From Vibrio sp. 05-20-BW147 (GTDB lineage: Bacteria; Pseudomonadota; Gammaproteobacteria; Enterobacterales; Vibrionaceae): a stretch of DNA of 64,000 nt. The translations under genes were made by a program, and so were the position numbers. Location: NCBI RefSeq assembly GCF_013369385.1, contig NZ_SZTO01000017.1:47020-111019 (forward strand). The letters are read 5' to 3'. Each line of letters begins with the position of its first letter. Positions within the stretch are counted from its first letter, which is position 1. Under the pieces are notes generated by a model. The model had not been told where the DNA came from. It did not search any database and was given only the letters and a program-made list of their open reading frames with translations. This document shows positions 9,961-19,828 of the stretch, one piece after another.

Positions 9961-9976
9961 CGTGATCAATTTAACA
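9961..9976. promoter_or_regulatory. CRP-like site in the cyaA-hemC intergenic region
   Basis: CGTGA-N6-TAACA matches 8 of 10 consensus CRP half-site bases and lies about 66 bases upstream of the cyaA start. E. coli cyaA is repressed by cAMP-CRP, so feedback control is plausible. The rest of the 362-base gap (9896-10257) holds both promoters. A 62-codon minus-strand reading frame (9871-10059) there has no recognisable features and overlaps cyaA. Confidence 0.4.
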
Positions 9977-10257
9977 CTTCCATCCGTATTGGTAAAGACA
10001 AATGCGCTGCATTCTTCACCACCACACTCGCGCTGGTGATAGGCAGAGCACGGCCTCAAACTCGGCGGCTAAGTGTCGCTTGTAATCTTTATAACTAATA
10101 ATAGTCCATCCGCCAAATGAGAATCCAATCACACTATTTCAGTCTCACCTACCATTTCGTTAACGGTAGCATCAGTTCCACCAACTAACAGTAAGACTTT
10201 AGCAGTGAGAGTGGTAGGATTAGCCCAAATCAGAACGTTCAAGATATTGGGAAGACA

Positions 10258-11196
10258 ATGACACACTCAACGCCAATCCGAATCGCAACACGCAAAAGCC
10301 CCCTCGCTCTATGGCAAGCCTACTACGTAAAAGATGCGCTACAGAAAGCCCATCCGGGCTTGGAAGTCGAGCTGGTGACCATGGTGACCAAAGGCGACGT
10401 GATTCTTGATACCCCTCTTGCCAAAGTGGGTGGCAAAGGCCTTTTTGTCAAAGAGCTCGAGGTGGCAATGCTGGAAGGTCGTGCTGACCTCGCCGTTCAC
10501 TCGATGAAAGACGTGCCAGTGGATTTCCCGGAAGGTTTAGGTTTGGTGACGATTTGTGAGCGTGAAGATCCTCGCGATGCCTTTGTCTCAAACACCTACC
10601 ATCATGTTGATGAACTGCCTCAAGGCGCGGTTGTCGGCACTTGTAGCTTGCGTCGTCAATGCCAATTGAAAGCCTATCGCCCAGATTTGGTGATCAAAGA
10701 ACTGCGCGGCAACGTCGGCACTCGTTTAAGCAAACTCGATGCGGGTGAGTACGACGCGATCATTCTCGCGGCCGCTGGTCTGAAACGTCTTGAACTGGAA
10801 GAGCGCATCCGCAGCTTTATTGAGCCAGAACAATCGCTCCCTGCCGTAGGCCAAGGTGCTGTGGGCATTGAATGTCGTACTGACGATGAGCGTATTCTCA
10901 AGCTTCTCGAACCACTGAACCACGCCGATACGGCCGATCGCGTCAAATGCGAACGCGCCATGAACCTCACCTTAGAAGGCGGCTGCCAAGTGCCAATCGG
11001 TAGCTATGCGCTGCTTGAGGGTGATGAGATCTGGCTACGTGCTTTAGTGGGCGAGCCAGACGGCAGCGAAATCGTCCGTGGTGAAATTCGTGGCCCTCGC
11101 GCACAGGCGGAACAATTAGGCGTGCAATTGGCCAATCGACTGCTGGATGAGGGCGCCAGAGAGATCCTCACTAAGTTGTACCAAGACCACGAATAA
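10258..11196 (+). CDS. hemC: Porphobilinogen deaminase HemC
   Basis: 312-residue hydroxymethylbilane synthase, which joins four porphobilinogens in tetrapyrrole synthesis. The dipyrromethane cofactor Cys lies in [13 protein letters not shown] near residue 242. [19 protein letters not shown] and the N-terminal [14 protein letters not shown] are family signatures. First gene of hemCDXY, divergent from cyaA. Confidence 0.97.
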   Translation: MTHSTPIRIATRKSPLALWQAYYVKDALQKAHPGLEVELVTMVTKGDVILDTPLAKVGGKGLFVKELEVAMLEGRADLAVHSMKDVPVDFPEGLGLVTICEREDPRDAFVSNTYHHVDELPQGAVVGTCSLRRQCQLKAYRPDLVIKELRGNVGTRLSKLDAGEYDAIILAAAGLKRLELEERIRSFIEPEQSLPAVGQGAVGIECRTDDERILKLLEPLNHADTADRVKCERAMNLTLEGGCQVPIGSYALLEGDEIWLRALVGEPDGSEIVRGEIRGPRAQAEQLGVQLANRLLDEGAREILTKLYQDHE

Positions 11197-11197
11197 C

Positions 11198-11929
11198 ATG
11201 GCGGTACTGGTAACAAGGCCAGCCGAGCAAGGCCAAGCGCTTTGCCAACTGCTTCAACAAGCTGGAGTCCCTGCACTCCAGCACCCTCTTATTGATATCG
11301 TTGCGAATAGCTCACTCAACACCCTCGCCAACGACCTGAAGCAAAGCGATGTGATCATCGCGGTGAGTCAACATGCGGTGCATTGCGCCGAACACATCCT
11401 CAAAGCACAGCAACAAAACTGGCCGCAAAACGCGCTTTACCTTGCCGTTGGTCAAAAAACCGCACACTATTTGAGCAAAGTTACCCACCAAGACGTAAAC
11501 TACCCGACGGTCAGTGATAGCGAGCACCTCCTACAACTCCCAGAGTTCAATCGGATAGCCGGAAAACGCGTACTGATTCTACGCGGTAACGGCGGACGAG
11601 AACTGATACATCAGGCATTGAGCCAACGAGGGGCTGACGTCCGGTATTGTGAGACCTACCAGAGAGAATTGATCCCCTTTGATGCGGTAAGCTCTCTCAC
11701 CTTATGGCGCGATCAGGGCGTCGACACTCTGATTGTCACCAGTGCAGAACAACTCGACTACCTCCACGCTCAAATGAGTGATGAGGGTAAATTTTGGTTA
11801 TATCAACAACGCTTGCTGGTTCCCAGCGAACGTATTGCTGCCATTGCGACCCAACTTGGCTTTACTCAGGTTTGCAATGTAGGAAGTGCCTCGAACAAAG
11901 ATTTACTGGCTGCTCTCCAGCCTAAGTAA
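11198..11929 (+). CDS. hemD: Uroporphyrinogen-III synthase HemD
   Basis: 243-residue enzyme cyclising hydroxymethylbilane with inversion of ring D. It starts at the ATG at 11198, one base after the hemC stop; MAVLVTRPAEQG is the usual HemD N-terminus. Typical weakly conserved motifs are visible: VLILRGNGGRELI and the C-terminal VPSERIAAIATQLGF. Tight spacing implies translational coupling to hemC. Confidence 0.94.
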   Translation: MAVLVTRPAEQGQALCQLLQQAGVPALQHPLIDIVANSSLNTLANDLKQSDVIIAVSQHAVHCAEHILKAQQQNWPQNALYLAVGQKTAHYLSKVTHQDVNYPTVSDSEHLLQLPEFNRIAGKRVLILRGNGGRELIHQALSQRGADVRYCETYQRELIPFDAVSSLTLWRDQGVDTLIVTSAEQLDYLHAQMSDEGKFWLYQQRLLVPSERIAAIATQLGFTQVCNVGSASNKDLLAALQPK

Positions 11930-11943
11930 CACAGGACAAACTC

Positions 11944-13155
11944 ATGACAAGTAAAAAAAATAACGAGCCAAATAAGCCTGAAGAAACAACTTCTCAACCA
12001 ATAACCTCTGACGCCGCCACGCCAGAAACATCGAACACTGAATCGACTGCGTCCGTTTCAGCCGATGAACCAACAGTGACACCAACAACACCGCCACCAG
12101 CAGCCGCTACAAAGAAAGAAGATAAAAAACCGAGCCAAAAACTCAGTATCCTTGCCATCATCATTGCGTTGTTGGGCACTGGCGGCGTGGCGTTCCAGCT
12201 TCAACAGCAAAACAGCCAATATCAGGCACAAATCGCTGCGCTGCAAAATCAGTTGCAACAAACGCAAAGCGCGATGAGCACTGAGCTCAACCAAGTGAAG
12301 CAAGAGACCGTCGCCAAAGCGACTGAAGTCACTCACAAAGCAGAAGTGGTGCTGGCTCAGCAGCAGAAAAGCATCGAAAGCTTGCAACTTGCGATGGCGG
12401 ACGTAAAAGGCCGTCGCCCGAACGATTGGTTATTGGCGGAAGCCGACTACCTCGTCAAACTGGCGGGCCGAAAACTGTTCCTTGAGCATGACGTCGTGAG
12501 CGCCACCAGCTTGATGGAAAGTGCCGACCAACGCATCGCAGCACTCAACGATCCAAGCCTCGTGCCTCTGCGTAAAGCGATGGCCAAAGACATTACCGAT
12601 CTGAAAACCATTCCACTGATTGACCGCGATGGTTTAGTGCTGCGTTTGACCGCACTGCAACAACAAGTCGACCAATTGCCATTGGCAAATGCCATTCTGC
12701 CAGAAGCGAAAACCGTCGAGAAACAACAAGTCTCTGACGACATCAACAACTGGCAAAACAACTTAATGGCGTCGCTCAAAGCCTTCTCAGAGAACTTTAT
12801 TACCTTCCGTACTCGCGATGGCAACGTCATTCCACTGTTGTCGCCAGAGCAGCACTTCTATCTGAAAGAGAACATCAAAGCGAAAATCGAAACCGCCATC
12901 AAAGCGGTCTATCAAGAACAAGGTGAGGTTTACACCACCTCACTCACCACCGCAGAAGCGTGGTCGCAAGCGTTCTTTAACCAAGATAATAACACGGTGA
13001 AAGAGTTTACTCAGTCGTTGAAACAGCTCAGCGAGCAAAAAATTCAGGTGCAATACCCTGTAAAACTGCAAACACAAAATCAATTGGCGGATGTGATTCG
13101 TGAACGTCTACGCCGTGAAGTCACTAGCATGACCAGCACGGAGGCGCAGCAATGA
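11944..13155 (+). CDS. hemX: HemX-like inner-membrane protein
   Basis: 403-residue protein annotated in its family as a putative uroporphyrin-III C-methyltransferase, although no methyltransferase fold is evident. A Thr/Pro/Ala-rich cytoplasmic N-terminus (1-65) precedes one membrane segment (about 68-86, LSILAIIIALLGTGGVAF), a Gln-rich coiled coil (about 87-150) and a helical periplasmic domain. It ends by overlapping hemY by 4 bases. The HemX/HemY pair is thought to scaffold or assist late haem steps; the biochemical role is unsettled. Confidence 0.9.
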   Translation: MTSKKNNEPNKPEETTSQPITSDAATPETSNTESTASVSADEPTVTPTTPPPAAATKKEDKKPSQKLSILAIIIALLGTGGVAFQLQQQNSQYQAQIAALQNQLQQTQSAMSTELNQVKQETVAKATEVTHKAEVVLAQQQKSIESLQLAMADVKGRRPNDWLLAEADYLVKLAGRKLFLEHDVVSATSLMESADQRIAALNDPSLVPLRKAMAKDITDLKTIPLIDRDGLVLRLTALQQQVDQLPLANAILPEAKTVEKQQVSDDINNWQNNLMASLKAFSENFITFRTRDGNVIPLLSPEQHFYLKENIKAKIETAIKAVYQEQGEVYTTSLTTAEAWSQAFFNQDNNTVKEFTQSLKQLSEQKIQVQYPVKLQTQNQLADVIRERLRREVTSMTSTEAQQ

Positions 13156-14333
13156 TTCGTTTGATCTTCCTCTTTGTCGTGCTTGGTGCCGGGCTGTTTG
13201 TCGGTACCCAGTTTTCTGGCCAGCAGGGTTATGTGCTGATCTCGATCGCCAACACCACCATTGAAATGAGTGTCACCACCTTGGTGATCTTCATCGTTGC
13301 TGCGTTAGCCGGTTTGTTTGGCTTAGAATACTTAGTTAAAAAAGTACTCTATACCGGTTTCACTACGTGGAACTGGTTTAGCGTACGCAAAATGCGCCGC
13401 TCTCGTCGTTACACCAACGAAGGCATCATCAAGTTGCTGGAAGGCGACTGGAAAGGCGCAGAGAAGAAAGTGACACGCTGGGCCAACCATCATGACATGC
13501 CTCTGCTTTGTTACTTAGTGGCCTCAGAAGCAGCGGATGGCCAAGGTGACAAAGCCAAACGCGATCACTACTTGGCATTGGCTGCCGAGCAAGAAAATGC
13601 CTACTTGGCGGTAGAGCTAACCCGATCAAAGCAGTTGGTACGAGAGGGCGAATTTGCGCTGGCGTTTGATAGCTTGCAGTCTCTCAAAGGTCGCTACCCT
13701 AATAATCCGATTGTGCTGAACTTGCTCAAAACCACTTACCTAGAGCTCAAGTTATGGCAGCCTCTGATTGACCTCTTGCCAACACTCAACAAGCAAGCGT
13801 TGATCTCCCCAGAGGACGCCGAACAGATGCACCAACGAGCTCAGTGCGGTTTACTGGCCGACGTTGCTGGGCAGCAAGGCAGTGAAGGATTAATCAAACA
13901 CTGGAATACGCTGCCACGCAAAGTCAAACAAGACCCACATTTGGTGGCCTGCTTTGCCAAACAGCTGATTAGCCGTAAAGCCGACCACGAAGCACTCACC
14001 GTGATCAAAGAAGCTCTGAAAAAATCGCCATCGCCAGAGCTGTATGCACTCCTGCCACAACTCAACCTTAGCGATGTGCATCCTGTGATTGTGATGCTCG
14101 AACAGAATGTGAAAAACGACAACCACAATGCCGAAGCGCACAGCGCACTGGCGCAGTTGTATTTCCGTGAAGGCAAATGGCCACAAGCACAGTCGCACTT
14201 TGAAACGGCCCTGAAAGTACGTTCGAGTGTTTCCGACTACGCTTTCCTAGCCGACGCGCTTGAGAAGCAAAACCTCAACAAAGCAGCGCATGAAGTGTCA
14301 CGTAAAGCGCTGACGCTGGTACAAAATCACTGA
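13152..14333 (+). CDS. hemY: HemY protein (TPR, inner membrane)
   Basis: 393-residue HemY of the gamma-proteobacterial type, not the protoporphyrinogen oxidase of the same name. Two N-terminal hydrophobic segments (about 1-22 and 40-62) flank a short loop; TPR-like helices follow, clearest at 330-390 (NAEAHSALAQLYFREGKWPQA). Last gene of hemCDXY; a strong terminator follows 28 bases later. Confidence 0.92.
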   Translation: MIRLIFLFVVLGAGLFVGTQFSGQQGYVLISIANTTIEMSVTTLVIFIVAALAGLFGLEYLVKKVLYTGFTTWNWFSVRKMRRSRRYTNEGIIKLLEGDWKGAEKKVTRWANHHDMPLLCYLVASEAADGQGDKAKRDHYLALAAEQENAYLAVELTRSKQLVREGEFALAFDSLQSLKGRYPNNPIVLNLLKTTYLELKLWQPLIDLLPTLNKQALISPEDAEQMHQRAQCGLLADVAGQQGSEGLIKHWNTLPRKVKQDPHLVACFAKQLISRKADHEALTVIKEALKKSPSPELYALLPQLNLSDVHPVIVMLEQNVKNDNHNAEAHSALAQLYFREGKWPQAQSHFETALKVRSSVSDYAFLADALEKQNLNKAAHEVSRKALTLVQNH

Positions 14334-14361
14334 TTCTTGGTGAAAGAGATAACCTGTAAAA

Positions 14362-14390
14362 GCAAAGGGACGGTTGAACCGTCCCTTTGC
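14362..14390. terminator. Terminator between hemY and the flavoprotein gene
   Basis: 14-base inverted arms (14362-14375 and 14377-14390) followed on the plus strand by TTTTTTATTT. On the minus strand a shorter T-run follows, so it may act both ways. Confidence 0.88.
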
Positions 14391-14414
14391 TTTTTTATTT
14401 GTCTTTACTTGAGC

Positions 14415-15602
14415 TTACACCCACTGCCCCGCGACAAAGCCGCTCGACCAACACCACTGGAAATTGTAACCGCCAAGCCAACCTGTCACATCCATCACTT
14501 CGCCAATAAAGTACAGCCCTGGGACGGTTTTGCACTCCATGGTTTTTGAGGAAAGGTAATCGGTGTCCACACCGCCCAACGTGACTTCCGCCGTGCGGTA
14601 GCCCTCAGTGCCATTAGGCGCAATTTTCCAATGCTGCAGATACTCGACAATCTCTTGCAGCTCTTTTCCATTGTATTGCTTAAGAGGTTTGTCCGTCAGC
14701 TCGTTACGCTCGATCAATACTTCGATGAGGCGCTTAGGCAGCACTTTCGCCAGTGTGTTTTTCATGCTCTGGTTGGGGTGTTTTTCCAAATTGCGTTGCA
14801 GCAGCTCCAACACATCCACCTCGGGCACCAGATTAATGCTCACCGCTTGGCCTGCCTTCCAATACGAGGAGATTTGCAACACCGCAGGGCCAGATAAGCC
14901 GCGATGGGTAAACAGCAGTGCTTCTTTAAACAACGTACCGTCTTCTGCGGTGATCTCCGCCGGAATGGCAATTCCCGACAACTCAGCAAAATCTTCTTTG
15001 TCTTGCTTATGCAGCGTAAATGGCACTAAGCCTGCGGTGGTCGGCACCACTGGAATACCAAACTGCTCAGCGATTTTATAGCCGAAAGGGGTCGCGCCCA
15101 GTTTTGGCATCGATAAGCCACCCGTCGCCACCACCAGAGATTGGCATTCAAATGCCTCTGCGCCAGCACGCAGCACAAAACCTTGCTCGGTTTTCTCGAT
15201 TTCGGTGAGTTGTACCTGGTAGCGCTGGGCAATGTTCGGCTGGTCACACTCACTCAGCAGCATGTTGACGATCTCTTTGGCAGAGTCGAGGCAGAACAGC
15301 TGACCATGGTCGCGCTCTTCAAACTCAATACCATATTTGTAGATCATCGAAATGAAGTCCCAGTTGCTGTACTGCGACAGGGCGGATTTGACGAAATGGG
15401 GATTCCGGCACAAGTAGTTTTTCGCCGAGACCTCATTGTTGGTGAAATTACAACGACCACCACCGGAGATGAGAATTTTGCGTCCTGGCTTTTTCGCGTG
15501 GTCAAGCACCAACACTTTGCGGCCACGACGGCCTGCCTCGGCAGCACACATCAATCCCGCCGCACCGGCGCCAATCACCACCACATCAAACTTGTTACTC
15601 AT
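14415..15602 (-). CDS. HI0933-family FAD-dependent oxidoreductase (YhiN/BaiN-like)
   Basis: 395-residue flavoprotein. The N-terminal dinucleotide-binding motif is VVIGAGAAGLMCAAEAG, followed by GRKILISGGGRCNFTNN, diagnostic of the HI0933/YhiN family. The C-terminal motif YFIGEVMDVTGWLGGYNFQWC is the FAD-contacting end. The physiological substrate is unknown; the BaiN name comes from a distant gut-bacterial homologue and should not be taken as function. The ATG at 15602 is used; a longer frame from a GTG at 15647 would run through the uspB terminator. Confidence 0.9.
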   Translation of the reverse strand: MSNKFDVVVIGAGAAGLMCAAEAGRRGRKVLVLDHAKKPGRKILISGGGRCNFTNNEVSAKNYLCRNPHFVKSALSQYSNWDFISMIYKYGIEFEERDHGQLFCLDSAKEIVNMLLSECDQPNIAQRYQVQLTEIEKTEQGFVLRAGAEAFECQSLVVATGGLSMPKLGATPFGYKIAEQFGIPVVPTTAGLVPFTLHKQDKEDFAELSGIAIPAEITAEDGTLFKEALLFTHRGLSGPAVLQISSYWKAGQAVSINLVPEVDVLELLQRNLEKHPNQSMKNTLAKVLPKRLIEVLIERNELTDKPLKQYNGKELQEIVEYLQHWKIAPNGTEGYRTAEVTLGGVDTDYLSSKTMECKTVPGLYFIGEVMDVTGWLGGYNFQWCWSSGFVAGQWV

Positions 15603-15621
15603 GCTGGAAAATCTCTCTGAC

Positions 15622-15651
15622 AATAAAAAAGGATGTGCAGTTGGCACATCC
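15622..15651 (-). terminator. uspB terminator
   Basis: On the minus strand an 8-bp stem (15631-15638 with 15644-15651) is followed by TTTTTTATTG. It lies 54 bases after uspB. Confidence 0.85.
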
Positions 15652-15704
15652 TTACTTTTTCGCCGCTATTCTAACGGCAAAGTGGGTTATTTTCCAAGCA
15701 CTGG

Positions 15705-16028
15705 CTACAGAAGAAATGCAGCCAACAAAGTCACACCGGTCAAGCTTACACTCAGGACGAATAACTCTCTTACCCGATCGCATTTCCCAGTAAAAACTTC
15801 ATCGTGATGATGGTGGTACTCTTTGCTTTTCAGATAGTGGTAGAGTCGCACCTGTTTGGTGACATTGCCGTGAGTGGTAAAAAATCCGTTACCATCCACT
15901 TGTTGATATAACAGTGGATGCGCTTCACGCATGATATAAATCAGTGAACGAAGAGCGGTAAGATAACGAGCGAGGTTAACCCCCGTTACCACCATAAGCG
16001 CAAACAGGATAATATCTCCATTGATCAT
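15705..16028 (-). CDS. uspB: Universal stress protein B
   Basis: 107-residue inner-membrane protein with hydrophobic segments at both ends (about 3-22 and 88-107). The conserved central block [18 protein letters not shown] matches UspB of E. coli. In E. coli uspB is RpoS-dependent and divergent from uspA; here ftnA is interposed. Molecular function is unknown. Confidence 0.92.
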   Translation of the reverse strand: MINGDIILFALMVVTGVNLARYLTALRSLIYIMREAHPLLYQQVDGNGFFTTHGNVTKQVRLYHYLKSKEYHHHHDEVFTGKCDRVRELFVLSVSLTGVTLLAAFLL

Positions 16029-16065
16029 CTTTTCCTCCCTACATCTTCATCAATGCTCAAGAGAA

Positions 16066-16084
16066 AAAGACAATCAATGTCTTT
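16066..16084 (-). terminator. ftnA terminator
   Basis: On the minus strand AAAGACA-TTGAT-TGTCTTT runs into TTCTC, about 30 bases after the ftnA stop. Confidence 0.6.
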
Positions 16085-16114
16085 CTAACCCGCTAACGGA
16101 AACTGGCTGTTCCG

Positions 16115-16642
16115 TTAAGCTGCTGGAGCATCCATGATTGAAGATGAACCTTCTTTCGCCATTTGTGCCAGATCTTTATCGATGAAGAACAGGGCTTTGC
16201 CGTCTTCACCAACAAGTTCAATTTTATCCAAAATCCCTTTGAACAATTTTTCTTCTTCGTGCTGCTCTGCGACATACCACTGCAGGAAGTTAAAGGTTGA
16301 ATAATCCTGACTGGTAAACGCAACATGAGCGAGCTTATTAATCTGCTGAGTGATCATTTGTTCATGTTCATACGTTTCGCGGAACACTTCACCCAAGCTT
16401 GCAAAATCATGTTTTGGTGCTGCAATCGCGCCTAGAATCGGTAATGCACCCGTCTCGCTGACGTAAGTGAACAGGCGTTGCATGTGTTGCATCTCTTCCA
16501 CAGCGTGCACTCTTAAAAACTGTGCTGCGCCATCAAATCCTTTATCTTCACACCAAGCACTCATTTGTAAGTATAGATTGGATGAGAAAAATTCCAGATT
16601 AATTTGCGCATTCAATTGTTCGACCATAGTCTGAGACAGCAT
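16115..16642 (-). CDS. ftnA: Non-haem ferritin FtnA
   Basis: 175-residue ferritin, a 24-mer iron store. Ferroxidase residues are visible: Glu in [13 protein letters not shown], the EEMQHMQRL helix (Glu-Glu-x-x-His) and the later EQHEEEKLF. The start is the ATG at 16642 with an AGGAG site (CAGGAGTCCTC); a longer frame to 16753 lacks a site and overlaps the uspA promoter region. Divergent from uspA. Confidence 0.95.
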   Translation of the reverse strand: MLSQTMVEQLNAQINLEFFSSNLYLQMSAWCEDKGFDGAAQFLRVHAVEEMQHMQRLFTYVSETGALPILGAIAAPKHDFASLGEVFRETYEHEQMITQQINKLAHVAFTSQDYSTFNFLQWYVAEQHEEEKLFKGILDKIELVGEDGKALFFIDKDLAQMAKEGSSSIMDAPAA

Positions 16643-16809
16643 GAGGACTCCTGATTGTTTGTATCCGTTTTGAGCTACTATACCACGAAAATTTCGATAA
16701 CTCTTTGTTACATGGAATTGGATCTGAGATCCCTTTGGCAAAAAACTCTTCACCTAAGTGCTATGTTTTAACTATACCCACGAGGGAAAATGATAAAGGA
16801 GAGCACACC

Positions 16810-17235
16810 ATGAGTTATCAACACATATTAGTCGCTGTTGATCTTTCTGACGACAGCAAGCTATTGATCGATAAAGCCGTTTCTTTAGCAAAAGCTTTAG
16901 AAGCGAAAGTATCCTTTATCCATATCGATGTGAATTATGCCGAGCTGTACACCGGCCTTATCGACATCAACATGGCCGAAGCACAGCATCAGGCGATGGA
17001 GGCGTCTCGCACTCAATTAGGCAATCTCGCGGATTACGCCAACTACCCGATCACTCATACCTTGGTCGGCAGCGGCGATTTAAGCAATGAACTGTGTGAC
17101 ACCATTGGTGAGTACCAAGTGGATTTGCTGGTGTGCGGTCACCACCAAGATTTTTGGAGTAAACTGCTCTCTTCTACTCGTCAACTGATCAACTGCTCTC
17201 CGGTTGATATGTTGGTTGTACCACTTAAAGAGTGA
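16810..17235 (+). CDS. uspA: Universal stress protein A
   Basis: 141-residue cytoplasmic UspA with N-terminal HILVAVDLSDDSKLL and C-terminal VCGHHQDFWSKLLSSTRQL. This UspA lacks the ATP-binding GxxGS pattern of UspFG types, as in E. coli UspA. The ATG at 16810 follows AAAGGAGAG. Expected to be induced by growth arrest and stress. Confidence 0.95.
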   Translation: MSYQHILVAVDLSDDSKLLIDKAVSLAKALEAKVSFIHIDVNYAELYTGLIDINMAEAQHQAMEASRTQLGNLADYANYPITHTLVGSGDLSNELCDTIGEYQVDLLVCGHHQDFWSKLLSSTRQLINCSPVDMLVVPLKE

Positions 17236-17300
17236 TTTTGCTTTTGCCCTTCTCGGCAAATCGGTAGACTGCGGACATTGGTTATTTACTCGTTATCACT

Positions 17301-18191
17301 ATGTTTTATCTCTCCGCAGTCACCCTGTTATGGGCATTTTCATTTAGCTTGATTGGCGTTTACCTCGCCGGTCAGGTGGATTCTTGGTTTTCGGTGCTGA
17401 TGCGCGTGGCACTCGCCAGCGTCGTGTTTGTTCCTTTCCTCAAATTCAAAGGGGTCAGCAAGCGTCTTATCGGTCAATTAATGGTGGTCGGCGGCTTCCA
17501 GCTCGGCTTGATGTACTGCTTCTATTACCAATCGTTTCTGCTGCTGTCAGTTCCTGAAGTGTTGCTGTTCACCGTCTTTACGCCGATCTACGTCACGCTG
17601 ATCTACGATTTGCTGCATGGGCGTTTCTCTCCTTGGTATTTGGTGACGGCCATCATCGCCGTATTGGGTGCCGTCTTTATCAAATTTGCCACCATTAACC
17701 CGAACTTCTTGTTGGGCTTTTTGGTGGTGCAAGGGGCCAACCTCTGTTTTGCCATTGGCCAAGTGGGCTACAAATACATTATGGAGAAAGAGCAACTCGA
17801 GTTGCCACAACACACGGTATTTGGTTACTTCTACCTTGGCGCACTGTGTGTGGCCTTGGTGGCGTTTGCTTTAATGGGCAATCCGAGCAAGCTGCCCACC
17901 ACCGAACTGCAATGGGGCATTTTGATTTACTTAGGCCTGATTGCATCTGGCTTGGGCTATTTTGCCTGGAACAAAGGGGCAACCTTGGTCAATGCTGGTG
18001 CTTTGGCGGTAATGAACAACGCTTTGGTGCCTGCTGGGCTTATCGTCAACATCGTGATTTGGAATCGCGATGTCGATTTGCTGCGCCTAACATTGGGCGG
18101 CGGGGTCATTCTGTTTTCGCTGTGGCTGAATGAAACTTGGGTCAAAGCCAAAGTGGAACGCGACTTTGCTCGCAAAGCGTCACAAGCCTAG
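17301..18191 (+). CDS. EamA (DMT superfamily) transporter
   Basis: 296-residue integral membrane protein with about ten predicted helices in two EamA repeats (about 5-135 and 150-285). It belongs to the drug/metabolite transporter superfamily; carboxylate, amino acid or amine export is usual for the family, but the substrate cannot be told from sequence. It begins 65 bases after uspA, with no terminator between, so read-through from uspA is possible. Confidence 0.85.
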   Translation: MFYLSAVTLLWAFSFSLIGVYLAGQVDSWFSVLMRVALASVVFVPFLKFKGVSKRLIGQLMVVGGFQLGLMYCFYYQSFLLLSVPEVLLFTVFTPIYVTLIYDLLHGRFSPWYLVTAIIAVLGAVFIKFATINPNFLLGFLVVQGANLCFAIGQVGYKYIMEKEQLELPQHTVFGYFYLGALCVALVAFALMGNPSKLPTTELQWGILIYLGLIASGLGYFAWNKGATLVNAGALAVMNNALVPAGLIVNIVIWNRDVDLLRLTLGGGVILFSLWLNETWVKAKVERDFARKASQA

Positions 18192-18232
18192 CCCTTATCT
18201 CGCCTAGCGCCCTGCTTCAATGGTCCACATGC

Positions 18233-18260
18233 ACTCAGCCCACCATTCGGTGGGCTGAGT
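18233..18260 (+). terminator. Hairpin after the EamA transporter gene
   Basis: Perfect 12-bp stem (18233-18244 with 18249-18260) with ATTC loop, followed by a weak T-rich tail. Confidence 0.65.
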
Positions 18261-18282
18261 CGTTATTCTTGCTTGAGTACGC

Positions 18283-18780
18283 TTAGTGCACTTGCTCGGC
18301 ACTGCCTTGCAATACTTGTTTGTGGCTTAACACTCGTAAAATGCCGTTGTATTTGTTGAGTTTTCCTTCCAACTTCTCACGCTTTTGCAGTTGTTTGACT
18401 TTTTGCTTGGCTAACTTCGCCAGTTTCTTATGGTATTTGCGCTGTTTTTTCAGCGCCTTTTTGGCTTGCTTAAGTTGTTTTTTACCCAGTGATGGCAAAT
18501 TAATGTCAAACGCACTCACCGACTCCGCCGTCAGTAATGTTTGCGGACGTTGATTCTCGGCTATCGACGTTGGCGAGGGTAACGTGGCAGCCTTTACCGC
18601 CAAGGGTTTGGTTTTCGATTTTAGACTCGGAATGGCTTGTGGCTTACACAGCGAATTTTTCGATGAAGACGCACGCGCACAAGAACGGCAAAGGTATTTA
18701 GGCGCTGCAACCAACTGATGAATCTCACCCAATTGACTGGCGATCTCTCTTCTATCCATCTTACAAAAGCGTTTTGTCAT
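18283..18780 (-). CDS. Unrecognised Cys4 and Lys-rich protein
   Basis: 165 residues from the ATG at 18780. The N-terminus has four cysteines (Cys6, Cys31, Cys34, Cys45) with a CRSC pair, suggesting a small metal-binding site. A Ser/Lys-rich linker (about 46-95) follows. The C-terminal third is a very basic helix rich in Lys and Gln (KKQLKQAKKALKKQRKYHKK and onward), likely to bind nucleic acid or acidic surfaces. No signal peptide. I do not recognise the family. Codon use is like its neighbours and a convergent hairpin lies at its 3' side, so the gene looks real. Confidence 0.72.
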   Translation of the reverse strand: MTKRFCKMDRREIASQLGEIHQLVAAPKYLCRSCARASSSKNSLCKPQAIPSLKSKTKPLAVKAATLPSPTSIAENQRPQTLLTAESVSAFDINLPSLGKKQLKQAKKALKKQRKYHKKLAKLAKQKVKQLQKREKLEGKLNKYNGILRVLSHKQVLQGSAEQVH

Positions 18781-18939
18781 GCGACTACTCCAACACAAAC
18801 CATGTCTGCACATTACCGATAGTTTGAATAATAATAATTCTTAGTTAGATATACAGCGAGTGCGGCAAATTGGCAAGCGCAGAAATGTGAGACTTTCTGC
18901 GCGACAGAAAAGAAAAGGAGAGATTGAGGGGAAAAGCGC

Positions 18940-19719
18940 TTAACTCATCGACGCGTTGACATAGACGTCAAAACGGTTCTTTTTGGTCTCAATCGCCATG
19001 CTGGGTTGAACGCCATCGAGCCACTCTGCATAGTCTGGGCGCTTCACCACCACACGCTTGGTCGCCAATGCTAACGCCGGTGTGAGCAGCGCATCGGCAT
19101 CGGTATCTGCCCCAACCAAAGATTGAAACACGCGCATCTCTTTTTTCACTAAGGCGGTTTTCTTTTTGTTTTCAGGATGCGGGTACATGGGGTCCAGATA
19201 GACCACATCGGGACGAACAAATTCGGCATCGCTGGCTAACGCCGCGAGCGCATCGTGGCTTGACGCGTGCAGCAGTGACATACGCTCACTCACCCAAGCA
19301 CCGATTTCATCATCTTTTTTCGCTCTGGTTAAGCCATCGTCGAGCAAAGCGGCCACAACGGGGTTGCGCTCCACCATCTGCACCTTGCACCCAAGCGAGG
19401 CTAAAACAAACGCATCACGCCCAAGCCCTGCCGTGCCATCCAAAACCGTCGGTGTCGCCCCTTTGTTGAGCCCCGCGGCTTTGGCAATGGCTTGCCCTTT
19501 ACCTCCACCAAACTTGCGTCGATGCGCAACCGCACCGCCTGCCAAATCGACATAAATTGCCCCCAGCTTAGGTTCATCAAGCTTACGCAACTCCAAACGC
19601 TCGAACGTCAGCACAAGAGCGAAATGGCTGTCTGCATCGTGGGTCAGTTGCCATTTGCTGGCAATGGCGTCGAGATAAGGCTGTAAAGCCACATCTTCAC
19701 AAATCAGTTGTAGTTGCAC
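18940..19719 (-). CDS. rsmJ: 16S rRNA (guanine-1516-N2)-methyltransferase RsmJ
   Basis: 259-residue SAM-dependent methyltransferase. [19 protein letters not shown] is the SAM-binding motif [18 protein letters not shown] the catalytic DPMY motif. [17 protein letters not shown] is typical of RsmJ (YhiQ). The start is GTG at 19719 with GGAG upstream. In E. coli it directly follows prlC; here a GGDEF-EAL gene and asnC intervene. Confidence 0.94.
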   Translation of the reverse strand: MQLQLICEDVALQPYLDAIASKWQLTHDADSHFALVLTFERLELRKLDEPKLGAIYVDLAGGAVAHRRKFGGGKGQAIAKAAGLNKGATPTVLDGTAGLGRDAFVLASLGCKVQMVERNPVVAALLDDGLTRAKKDDEIGAWVSERMSLLHASSHDALAALASDAEFVRPDVVYLDPMYPHPENKKKTALVKKEMRVFQSLVGADTDADALLTPALALATKRVVVKRPDYAEWLDGVQPSMAIETKKNRFDVYVNASMS

Positions 19720-19828
19720 AGGGTGCTCCGAAAAATCGTCATGGATGAGGAACTGGCTGGCGAGTTTACCGCAAGCAAGGCTGGAACTGTAGCGATTCCA
19801 TCGGCCCTAAACAGGGCGATGCATTCAC

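Noticed and set aside
9871..10059. 62-codon minus-strand ORF upstream of cyaA
   Set aside because: It overlaps the cyaA start and the probable control region, and the product has no recognisable features.
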